Origin: Pseudogulbenkiania subflava DSM 22618
GTDB taxonomy: Bacteria > Pseudomonadota > Gammaproteobacteria > Burkholderiales > Chromobacteriaceae
NCBI RefSeq assembly: GCF_900177275.1
Contig: NZ_FXAG01000009.1
Coordinates: 68,984-132,983 of the forward strand
Direction of reading: 5' to 3'
Length of the DNA: 64,000 nt
The notes below the pieces were generated by a model. That model did not search any database. It had not been told where the DNA came from and worked only from the letters and a program-made list of their open reading frames with translations. Positions within the stretch are counted from its first letter, which is position 1. Each line of letters starts with the position of its first letter. This document shows, piece after piece, positions 54,466 through 62,448 of this stretch. The position numbers were made by a program, and so were the translations under genes.

Positions 54466-54482
54466 AGAAAAGGAGGTGTTCG

Positions 54483-54512
54483 ATGAACGCCTACACGGTG
54501 TCCCGACTGGCC
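54483..54512 (+). pseudogene. merD: merD, truncated after 10 codons (second copy)
   Basis: Behind AAAGGAGG the sequence again encodes MNAYTVSRLA of MerD and diverges right after CTGGCC, the same base at which the first copy (28079) ends. Confidence 0.87.
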
Positions 54513-54667
54513 AACCGGGTAGTAGCAATCCTCAATCCCCTGCTTGGCTTTTTTGGCTAGATCCAGAAGCTCCTGCTTTTCATCAACGGTGGCTTAGAAT
54601 AAATCCGACACGTGCCGATTGGAAAATGGCCAACAGATGTCATGGAGTTCCGAGCTGGAGGTTAGCC
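54513..54667. other. Unrecognised flank of the second merD junction
   Basis: The minus strand reads ...TVDEKQELLDLAKKAKQGIEDCYYPV up to the merD fusion point: a plausible coding fragment without start or stop, so probably a 3'-truncated gene. The source family is unknown to me. Confidence 0.3.
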
Positions 54668-54874
54668 ATGCATACGCCAGTCGATTACACAAAATCGAGC
54701 TCAATTATTCATCGTCTTGGACATAAAAAGGGCTTCATAGGGGGTGACATTATCCATCTCGTTCGAGTCAGCCATGTAATGGCTCATATTATTGGGAAAA
54801 GATACGAAACTAGTAAGCCATCGATTCCCGAGCGGGGAAAATATGAGCACAGGAAACCAATAACTGTGCGCTAG
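54668..54874 (+). CDS. Small hypothetical protein
   Basis: A 68-aa reading, MHTPVDYTKSSSIIHRLGHKKGFIGGDI..., with a good GGAGG site seven bases before the ATG. It is basic, of lower GC than the mer remnants and not recognised. Its stop overlaps the stop of the convergent hyfI-like gene in a CTAG palindrome. Confidence 0.4.
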   Translation: MHTPVDYTKSSSIIHRLGHKKGFIGGDIIHLVRVSHVMAHIIGKRYETSKPSIPERGKYEHRKPITVR

Positions 54875-55440
54875 TTGTATCTAGGTGAGAACTGGCCATC
54901 CATGAGCCGATTTCTCTTAGATTGATCAGGGGGACGGCGCTGCACTGCGGTTAAAATCCCTCGCAAAATCTCAATCGGTTCAGGTGGGCAACCTGGCACG
55001 GCGACATCGACAGGTAAAACATTCGATACGCCTCCGCACGATGCATAGCTCTCTCCGAATATGCCACCGTTGCAACCACAATCACCAATGGCAACCACCA
55101 ATTTGGGTTCGGGTATCGCCTCGTAGGTTCGGCGTAAAGCTGTCTCCATGTGACGCGAGACCGGACCAGTCACCAACAGCATATCGGCATGTCGTGGACT
55201 GGCCACGAACTTGATGCCCAAACCTTCGATGTTGTAGCAGGGGTTGTTAAGTGCTTGAATCTCTAGTTCGCAACCATTGCATGAGCCGGCATCCACTTGG
55301 CGGATCATCAGTGCTTGGCCGATGATTTGAAGGATTGCGGACTGAATGTGCTCAGCCTCAACACGGAGGGTATTGTCGACTTCGGGCGGATCCTCGCTAC
55401 GGATACCAATGCGACCGATTTGTTTGAGAACGTACCACAT
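54871..55440 (-). CDS. hyfI: Hydrogenase-4-like small subunit (HyfI/NuoB family)
   Basis: A 189-aa iron-sulfur subunit. The cluster ligands are present: SCNGCELEIQALNN, IGDCGCNGGIFGESYASCGG and PGCPPEPIEILRGI, as in NuoB/HyfI (proximal N2-type 4Fe-4S cluster). It shares its ATG/stop base with hyfG upstream. A short C-terminal tail (RRPPDQSKRNRLMDG) follows the domain. It should receive or donate electrons at the quinone or hydrogenase-like site of the complex. Confidence 0.9.
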   Translation of the reverse strand: MWYVLKQIGRIGIRSEDPPEVDNTLRVEAEHIQSAILQIIGQALMIRQVDAGSCNGCELEIQALNNPCYNIEGLGIKFVASPRHADMLLVTGPVSRHMETALRRTYEAIPEPKLVVAIGDCGCNGGIFGESYASCGGVSNVLPVDVAVPGCPPEPIEILRGILTAVQRRPPDQSKRNRLMDGQFSPRYN

Positions 55441-56990
55441 CAGAGGTCATGTCCCGAGTAACTGAGATTGAACGATTTGTTGATGAGCGGAAAATCAGGC
55501 ACGATGTTACCGATAATGGCGTGTTCCAGTGCTGGCCAGTTGTGCCAGGACGGATCATGGCAATGACATCTCCGGATTTCCCCATTATAGAGTTCGAGTG
55601 CAATCAGAACGTCGCCGCGCCATCCTTCTACCCAGCCTATTCCATAACCATGCAAATGGGCAAACTCATGCTTCGTCTGATGCATGATTTGAGGTAGGTG
55701 TTCGCAGATTTTCCGGATCAGCCGTAGAGATTCATAAATTTCTTCAAATCGAGTGATGGCACGTGCGGCGACATCGCCATTGCGGTGGGTGACCATTTGT
55801 ACATCGAGTTGGTCATATGGCAACCACGGCTGGTCGGCGCGCAAATCATAGGATTGAGCGCTGGCTCTTCCCGCAAGGCCACATACCCCCAGTTCCGCCG
55901 CTAACGATGGAGGAACCCGGCCTGCGCCAATGAAGCGATCCTGTAGTCCGCCATGCTCTTCGTAAATAGAATGCAACAAATGCACGTCTCGTTCGACTTC
56001 ATCACATTGACGTAACAATTCGTCGTGAGAGGCCTTGCTGAATGAGACATCGGCGCCACCTGGTACGATGCAATCCATCATGAACCGATGCCCGAATAGC
56101 TTCTTGTTTTGTCGAAGCCACGTCTCTTTCAGCAAGGAGAACTGGGAGAGTCCAAAAGCAAACCCTGCATCGTTACCGAGCGCGCCGAGATCCCCCAAAT
56201 GATTTGCTATCCGTTCCCGTTCCAGCAGCAACGCGCGAACCCACTGAATTGATTCTGTCGTCTTGACTCCGACAACCGACTCCAGCGCCATGCAGTAGGC
56301 CCACGCATAGGCGACGGTGGAATCACCCGAGATGCGCCCGGCAAGACGATGTCCCAGCAAGGGCGGGGTCTGTTCGAACCGTTTCTCCACCCCTTTGTGG
56401 GTGTAACCGAGGCGCTCCTCCAAACGTAGAACTTTTTCCCCAACGACGGAGAAGCGGAAATGTCCTGGTTCGATGATGCCTGCATGTACCGGACCTACTG
56501 GGATCTCGTGTACGCCATCACCCTCGACCTGCGTGAATGCATATTCTTCGGCGGGATACTCAGGAAAATGTTCATCTCCCGTCGCCCCCTCGTGCAGTGG
56601 AAAGTAGTTGGCTGGCCAAGCATTGTGGCGTAACCACGGTCGAGTATCGGACACCCCCGTGGCATGCACCCCGAGCAGATCCGCCATTGCGCGCTGCATA
56701 CGGGACGCGGCCGGAAATACGGTGGAAAGATCGGGGAAACCCGTTTCACTCTCCCCTAGGGGCAATGCTAGCCAAACCAGGCCTTCCTGAACGGCGTAGG
56801 CCGCAGAGATTACGAAGTGTCCGTCCCGTGAGCGTTGGTCAGTTCCCCAGACCGACAGTAACCGCCCCCCTGTTTCCTTCACTGCCATTGCGGCACCAAC
56901 CCATTGTTTCAAATCGACTGATGCGCGCCACATAGGCAGCGGCGCCGGTAACCGTTCAAACTGCCCTTCGACTCCGCACAGTTTCATCAC
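55440..56990 (-). CDS. hyfG: Hydrogenase-4-like large subunit without NiFe ligands (HyfG/NuoCD-type)
   Basis: A 516-aa protein with an N-terminal 30-kDa (NuoC-like) part and a 49-kDa/large-subunit domain (HAGIIEPGHFRFSVVGEKVLRLEERLGYTHKGVEKRFE). Where NiFe hydrogenases have RICGIC, this reads RISGDS, and the C-terminal CxxC is replaced by DPSWHNWP, so no NiFe centre can form. It therefore resembles energy-converting hydrogenase-related (Ehr) complexes rather than a hydrogenase. The electron donor and acceptor are unknown. Confidence 0.88.
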   Translation of the reverse strand: MMKLCGVEGQFERLPAPLPMWRASVDLKQWVGAAMAVKETGGRLLSVWGTDQRSRDGHFVISAAYAVQEGLVWLALPLGESETGFPDLSTVFPAASRMQRAMADLLGVHATGVSDTRPWLRHNAWPANYFPLHEGATGDEHFPEYPAEEYAFTQVEGDGVHEIPVGPVHAGIIEPGHFRFSVVGEKVLRLEERLGYTHKGVEKRFEQTPPLLGHRLAGRISGDSTVAYAWAYCMALESVVGVKTTESIQWVRALLLERERIANHLGDLGALGNDAGFAFGLSQFSLLKETWLRQNKKLFGHRFMMDCIVPGGADVSFSKASHDELLRQCDEVERDVHLLHSIYEEHGGLQDRFIGAGRVPPSLAAELGVCGLAGRASAQSYDLRADQPWLPYDQLDVQMVTHRNGDVAARAITRFEEIYESLRLIRKICEHLPQIMHQTKHEFAHLHGYGIGWVEGWRGDVLIALELYNGEIRRCHCHDPSWHNWPALEHAIIGNIVPDFPLINKSFNLSYSGHDL

Positions 56991-58445
56991 TTAGCCTCCA
57001 ATCATGCGTGCGGCTTGTTGATACCACGCAACCAAGTAGGGCGGTATATAAAGGCCGAGCATTAACCCCAGCCCCAGATGCATGAATACGGGGATCAGTG
57101 CAGGGGGGTGTTGGAGTGGCTTTGCTGTAGTTTCACCGAATACCATCGGCTGCACCCGTTGGAAAACCGCCGCGAAGGCGACACCGAGGGCGAGTAACAG
57201 GAGCGGCGTCGCCCAAGGTAATTCGCGCATGGCGGTGGTCAGGATCAAAAATTCGCTGGCAAACACGCCGAACGGTGGCATGCCAAGAATGGCCAGGGAG
57301 CCCAGCATCAAGCCCCAACCGACCGTGGGGCTGATGCTCAGAAGCCCCGTAATCCGGCTCATTGTCTGCGTGCCCGCCTTCTGCACAGCATGGCCAACGG
57401 CAAAGAAGATGGCCGACTTGATTAGCGAGTGAACGGTCATGTGCAATAGCCCTGCGAAGTTGGCGATGGGGCCTCCGATTCCAAACGCAAACGTGATGAG
57501 GCCCATGTGCTCGATAGACGAATAGGCAAACATACGTTTGACGTCTTTTTGCCGCGAGAGGAAGAATGCCGCAATCAATACCGACAGCAGGCCAAACCCA
57601 ATCATCATGTTGCCGGCCATGTGGTTTTGAAGGGCGCCATCTACCAGTACCTTGCAGCGCAGAACGGCATAGAGTGCGACGTTCAACAATAGGCCAGACA
57701 GTACGGCGGAGATGGGGGTCGGGCCTTCCGCATGGGCGTCGGGCAACCAGTTATGCAGGGGAACCAAGCCAACCTTGGTGCCATAGCCGACCAGCAGGAA
57801 CACGAAGGCCAAGGACAGGATGGTCGGCTCCATGTGTGTTTTTACTTGTTCCAAGTTGGTCCAGAGCAACGCTCCTGTACCCGCACCAATCACACGGTCG
57901 GCCGCCAAGTATAGAAGGATAGTGCCAAACAGTGCTTGGGCGATACCAACACCACACAGGATGAAATACTTCCAGGCCGCTTCCAGGCTCGCGGCGGTAC
58001 GATATATGCTCACCAATAGCACCGTGGCAAGTGTTGCCCCCTCCATCGCTACCCACAAGAGCCCCATATTATTGGTGGTAAGTGCCAACAGCATGGCGCA
58101 GGTAAACAATTGGTACATGCTATGATAGAGCCGCATGCGGCGTGGAGTCATCTTGCCGTGGTCGCTTTCAATGCGCATGTAAGGGCCGGAGAAAAGTGAC
58201 GTGGTCCATGCAACAAAAGCGGTCAATGTAACCAGGAAAACATTGAGAGGATCGATGAAGAACTGCCGCTCAAGCGCATAAAGGGGACCATCGGCAATGA
58301 CCTTGGAGGTAAGCATCGCGGCCGCAATAAAGGTTGCAAAGCTGAAAGCTGAATTTACTTCGGGTGCGCGCTCACGTCCGCCATATAGTGCGAGTACGCC
58401 TGCACCGGCAAAAGGAATGATAAGCATCAGTAGCAGCCAATTCAT
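56991..58445 (-). CDS. hyfF: Proton-pumping membrane subunit (HyfF-type)
   Basis: A 484-aa antiporter-like subunit with about 13 helices: WVAMEGATLATVLLVSIYRTAASLEAAWKYFILCGVGIAQALFGTILLYLAA, then VGYGTKVGLVPLHNWLPDAHAEGPTPISAVLSGLLLNVALYAVLR with the conserved Lys and HNWLPDAH motif, and SRQKDVKRMFAYSSIEHMGLITFAFG. It stops one base before hyfG. Together with HyfB it should move protons or Na+. Confidence 0.9.
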   Translation of the reverse strand: MNWLLLMLIIPFAGAGVLALYGGRERAPEVNSAFSFATFIAAAMLTSKVIADGPLYALERQFFIDPLNVFLVTLTAFVAWTTSLFSGPYMRIESDHGKMTPRRMRLYHSMYQLFTCAMLLALTTNNMGLLWVAMEGATLATVLLVSIYRTAASLEAAWKYFILCGVGIAQALFGTILLYLAADRVIGAGTGALLWTNLEQVKTHMEPTILSLAFVFLLVGYGTKVGLVPLHNWLPDAHAEGPTPISAVLSGLLLNVALYAVLRCKVLVDGALQNHMAGNMMIGFGLLSVLIAAFFLSRQKDVKRMFAYSSIEHMGLITFAFGIGGPIANFAGLLHMTVHSLIKSAIFFAVGHAVQKAGTQTMSRITGLLSISPTVGWGLMLGSLAILGMPPFGVFASEFLILTTAMRELPWATPLLLLALGVAFAAVFQRVQPMVFGETTAKPLQHPPALIPVFMHLGLGLMLGLYIPPYLVAWYQQAARMIGG

Positions 58446-58446
58446 C

Positions 58447-59106
58447 TTAATCTTCCTTCAATTTCTCCAGATGGCTAATGTCCAGGCTGTCGAAGCGCTC
58501 ACGAATTTGAAACATGAACACACCAAGAATCAGAATACCCATTAGAACATCAAGGGCAATCCCTAGCTCAACGACCATCGGCATGCCATATACGGCGGCT
58601 GTGGCCGAGAAGAAAAGGCCATTTTCCATCGACAGGAATCCGATTACTTGAGGAACCGCTTTCGCACGAGTTATCATCATCATGAACGAGAGCAATACAC
58701 AGGCCAGTGCGATCCCCAGCGTGCTGCGCGCAATGGATGTGGATAAGCTGGATATTGGCGCTGCCAGATTGAAGGAAAAGATCACCAGGATGATGCCGAT
58801 CATCATAGTGGTCGGAATGTTGATCAAAGTTTCCGTATCCCATCTCACGTTCAGATGATTAATCAGCCGGTGTAGCAAGGTAGGTATTACCATGACCTTC
58901 AATACCTGAGTCAGCGCTGCCGAGTAATACAAATGAGGTTGATTTGTCGAATAACCCAGCAATATCGTTGCCGCGACCAGTGTGACGCCCTGAAATGTGA
59001 ATAGGCGGATGAGCGACAGAATGCGCCGCTGGGACAGCATGGCGAAAGACAGAATCAGCAGGATTGAAGCCAGCAGATTGATCAGTTGACCGACCAAGTT
59101 TGGCAT
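58447..59106 (-). CDS. hyfE: Hydrogenase-4-like membrane subunit (HyfE-type)
   Basis: A 219-aa membrane protein with six helices, corresponding to HyfE (NuoK-like at its C-terminal half): ALACVLLSFMMMITRAKAVPQVIGFLSMENGLFFSATAAVYGMPMVVELGIALDVLMGILILGVFMFQIRERFDSLD, with the two buried acidic residues (MEN and VELGIALDVL). Two bases separate it from hyfC. Confidence 0.88.
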   Translation of the reverse strand: MPNLVGQLINLLASILLILSFAMLSQRRILSLIRLFTFQGVTLVAATILLGYSTNQPHLYYSAALTQVLKVMVIPTLLHRLINHLNVRWDTETLINIPTTMMIGIILVIFSFNLAAPISSLSTSIARSTLGIALACVLLSFMMMITRAKAVPQVIGFLSMENGLFFSATAAVYGMPMVVELGIALDVLMGILILGVFMFQIRERFDSLDISHLEKLKED

Positions 59107-59108
59107 GA

Positions 59109-60056
59109 TTACGCCCCTAACAGGAAATGAACCAGCATCCCCATCACGGCAAGCATAAAAGCTGTGGCGAGGAATTCCGGCACGCGAAAGATGCGCATCT
59201 TGGCGCTCAGTGTTTCAATCACGGCAACCAGTGCGCCACCAATGGCAAGCTTCACGACCAGCACTGGCAACGCCATCATCAAGGCAAGCGGTGAAGCACT
59301 TGTCGACACACCCCATGGAAAGAAGATCGCCAAGCCAATGCAGGAATAAGCAAATAGTTTCAGGCTTGCCGCCCATTCCATTAAGGCAAGATGGCGGCCG
59401 GAATATTCAAGTATTAGTGCTTCATGAATCATGGTCAGTTCTAGATGGGTAGCCGGGTTGTCGACCGGGATACGGGCATTTTCTGCCAGTGAAACCATCA
59501 CAAATGCGATACCAGCAAAAGCAAGACTGGGATAGATGGCAAAACTATTGTGACTCATGCTCGTGACCATACTGGTCAAGGACGTTGAGCGCGTGATCAA
59601 CGATGAAGTAAATAGGACAGTCAGCAAGGCCGGCTCGGCTAGAAACCCTATCAGCATTTCTCGCCTCGCTCCCAGTGACCCAAACGCCGTACCAATGTCC
59701 ATTGCCGCGAGAGAGATGAACGTGCGAGCAATAGCGAACAAACCAACCAAGGCAATCGCATCTGCCGCCGGTGCGAGAGGAAGGTCGGTTGACAGCATCG
59801 GGATAATGGCGCTGGCCAGCGTCATACAGCCAAATACCAGGTAAGGCACCATACGAAACAACGGTGAAGCATGATCGGCGATCACCGACTCTTTGAAAAA
59901 AAGCTTATGCAGCACCTTGTATGGCTGTATCAAGTCCGGAGCGCTACGATTCTGCAGTAATGCGCGCCATTGGTTCAGCCAGCCGGTCAGGAGTGGTGCA
60001 AGCAACAAAGCCATAACCACATCGAGCAACTGAGACAGCATTCCATATTGGTTCAT
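59109..60056 (-). CDS. hyfC: Hydrogenase-4-like membrane subunit (HyfC/NuoH-type)
   Basis: A 315-aa homologue of NuoH with eight helices: LTGWLNQWRALLQNRSAPDLIQPYKVLHKLFFKESV, LAAMDIGTAFGSLGARREMLIGFLAEPALLTV, ENARIPVDNPATHLELTMIHEALILEYSGRHLALMEWA. These are the conserved acidic loop motifs linking the peripheral arm to the membrane. MNQYGML at 60056 is the start; it overlaps the hyfB stop by four bases. Confidence 0.92.
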   Translation of the reverse strand: MNQYGMLSQLLDVVMALLLAPLLTGWLNQWRALLQNRSAPDLIQPYKVLHKLFFKESVIADHASPLFRMVPYLVFGCMTLASAIIPMLSTDLPLAPAADAIALVGLFAIARTFISLAAMDIGTAFGSLGARREMLIGFLAEPALLTVLFTSSLITRSTSLTSMVTSMSHNSFAIYPSLAFAGIAFVMVSLAENARIPVDNPATHLELTMIHEALILEYSGRHLALMEWAASLKLFAYSCIGLAIFFPWGVSTSASPLALMMALPVLVVKLAIGGALVAVIETLSAKMRIFRVPEFLATAFMLAVMGMLVHFLLGA

Positions 60057-62080
60057 TGTTTTGCCATTAGAAGCAGCGCAACCAAAGTGAGGAAGCTGTA
60101 CAGCAGGTAAACCGCAATCCGGCCCTTCTGAAGCATTCCCACCCACTGTGAAATGCGCTCGACCCAGCGCGCAATCGGAAGATATAACCAGTACCAAAGA
60201 GGGTCTTCGACCAAGACCCGGTAACGTGGCTGGGCATCAAATGGTGACGGTAACTCACGCTCCATGCGGAAGAACGGCTCAAATATCTGCCGAATCGGTT
60301 GCCCAAAGCCTTCCGCGGTATCTTGCATACGTGCGTTCTGCAAGGGGTAACCACAGTCCCATGGAGCCGATCGACGTAACCGACCATGATAGAACAAGCG
60401 GACTAATATGTAGGCGAGCGTGCAGCTCGCAGCCACCCCTAGTAGGAAAATAACCGGTCCATAACTGGCTCGCGCAACGGAAATCGGAGCCAAGAGCCAC
60501 CATGCGTTAGCCGCAATAGATGGCGAGAGGTCGAATAAGCTGAGTTGTTTTATTACAGGGCTGATTGCCTTTAAGATCTGTGAAGGCATAAGCCCAAGCA
60601 ATATGGAGATGGCAACAAGCCACAGCATGCCTATTTTCTCCAACGTACCGGCATCATGTGCCTGCGCCAACTTTTCTTCACGTGGCCGCCCCAGGAAGAT
60701 CACGCCAAAAAACTTGACCATGGTGTATCCGGCCAACGCCGCGATCAGCGCAATGGCAGCGGCAACCACCGGAATCAGCATGTTGAGGAAACTATTTGGA
60801 AGCCCGGGGGTGAACAGGAAGCTTTGCAGCAGTAGCCATTCGGAAACAAACCCGCCGAGTGGAGGCAAGCCGGCGCTGGCCAGTGCGCCAATCAACGACA
60901 ACCATGCTACCCAAGGCGTGTAACGGATCAGCCCTCCGAGTCGCCCGAGGTTACGCTCTCCGGTCGCGTGCAGCACTGAACCCGTACAGACAAACAACAG
61001 GCTTTTGAAGGCCGCGTGGCTAGCCACATGATAGAGGGCAGCAGCCAGTGCCAGCGCAGCCAAGGCGGACATGTGATACGCATAGAACAGCAGACTGAGG
61101 CCCATGCCGACCATGATCAGGCCGATGTTCTCGATCGACGAGTAGGCCAACAAACGCTTCATATCGACCTGCACCGCACTGAACACCACCCCGAACAGCG
61201 CGGTAAGCAGTCCGACACTCAGCAGCAATACCCCCCACCACCACAACTGAACGGACAACAGGTCAAAAGTCACACGCAACAGGCCGTAAACGGCTGTCTT
61301 CAACATCACCCCACTCATCAATGCGGAAACCGGGGATGGCGCAGCCGGGTGCGCTTCCGGTAGCCAGACATGCAGTGGCAAGATGCCTGCCTTTGCACCG
61401 AAACCGAATAGCGCCAGCAAGAATGCTATGGAGGCCCAAAAAGGCGACAGATGCTGTGCGCGCATGTTGTTGAAGGTGTAGTCACCACTATTGGCCTGTA
61501 AGACCCCGAAGCACAGGAGAATCGCGATAGCACCAACGTGTGCCAGTAGTAGATAGAGATAGCCAGCCTGCCGTATTTCGGCGATGCGATGATTGGCGGT
61601 GACCAGAAAGAATGACGATAGCGCCATCGTCTCCCACATCACCATGAAGACATAGGCGTCGTCAGCCAAAACCACCAACGCCATACTGGCAAGAAATAGG
61701 TGGTACTGAAGACACAGTAGGCCTGGTGGTGTGCCTTCTCCCTTGCGAAAATAACCGGCGGCAAACAGTGAAACACCTGTTGTCACTCCCCCTAACACCA
61801 TCAGGAACAGCGCTGACAGGCTATCCAACCGAAGATGGAAATTTAGTCCAGGCAAGCCGAACGGTAACTCGGCGACTTCGGCAGCCCCTCCCATTGCGCT
61901 GGCCGCCGCCACACAAAGTACCAGCGACGCGGCAGCCCCCATTGGGAAGAACACCTTTGCCACCAGCGCAAATCGATGTAAGGCAAGCACACCGAACGTT
62001 CCAATGGCCAACCAAACGGTCAGGACAACCAGCATCCAGTCCAGCGGCAGAAGGCCTGACCACCAATCGACTAATTGCAT
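60053..62080 (-). CDS. hyfB: Proton-pumping membrane subunit (HyfB/NuoL-like)
   Basis: A 675-aa antiporter-like subunit with about 16 helices: WETMALSSFFLVTANHRIAEIRQAGYLYLLLAHVGAIAILLCFG, FGAKAGILPLHVWLPEAHPAAPSPVSALMSGVMLKTAVYGLLR, and a C-terminal extension with NuoL-like amphipathic character. First gene of a tight six-gene operon hyfBCEFGI; hyfA, hyfD and hyfH are absent. The operon has lower GC than its neighbours, suggesting acquisition. Confidence 0.9.
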   Translation of the reverse strand: MQLVDWWSGLLPLDWMLVVLTVWLAIGTFGVLALHRFALVAKVFFPMGAAASLVLCVAAASAMGGAAEVAELPFGLPGLNFHLRLDSLSALFLMVLGGVTTGVSLFAAGYFRKGEGTPPGLLCLQYHLFLASMALVVLADDAYVFMVMWETMALSSFFLVTANHRIAEIRQAGYLYLLLAHVGAIAILLCFGVLQANSGDYTFNNMRAQHLSPFWASIAFLLALFGFGAKAGILPLHVWLPEAHPAAPSPVSALMSGVMLKTAVYGLLRVTFDLLSVQLWWWGVLLLSVGLLTALFGVVFSAVQVDMKRLLAYSSIENIGLIMVGMGLSLLFYAYHMSALAALALAAALYHVASHAAFKSLLFVCTGSVLHATGERNLGRLGGLIRYTPWVAWLSLIGALASAGLPPLGGFVSEWLLLQSFLFTPGLPNSFLNMLIPVVAAAIALIAALAGYTMVKFFGVIFLGRPREEKLAQAHDAGTLEKIGMLWLVAISILLGLMPSQILKAISPVIKQLSLFDLSPSIAANAWWLLAPISVARASYGPVIFLLGVAASCTLAYILVRLFYHGRLRRSAPWDCGYPLQNARMQDTAEGFGQPIRQIFEPFFRMERELPSPFDAQPRYRVLVEDPLWYWLYLPIARWVERISQWVGMLQKGRIAVYLLYSFLTLVALLLMAKQ

Positions 62081-62448
62081 ATCATCTTCTGCTTATCTCC
62101 GGTTTTCGCTGTAACCGGGTGGGTTAGGAGTCGGCGTAAGCCGCATGCCGAATCCCGTTGCCATGGGTGTGTGAGCGGTAGATTCTGGATCATGGATCAA
62201 TCATACGATTGGCCATACATGCAATTTAAATGATAATACAGTTACCATTATTTGCAACCAGTCGCGACGAGACTGACGACTGCAAAAGACCTTCTATTCT
62301 TAATATTGAGTACTGCTGCGTACGCACGCATAACCGAACCTGAACTTGGATACACTGGCTGCAAAGGGGGATGGGAAGCCGCCGCAGGAGTGCGTAGCGT
62401 ACTGCTGCGAAGCAGTCTTGATCAGTCTAGCAACGGTGAATCCTAACC
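62081..62448. other. Divergent intergenic region hyfB / transglycosylase
   Basis: About 370 bp, AT-rich between 62190 and 62310, which should hold promoters for both genes. TTGCAA and TATTAT elements occur on the minus strand (about 62230-62262) but not at standard spacing. No gene seen. Confidence 0.4.
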
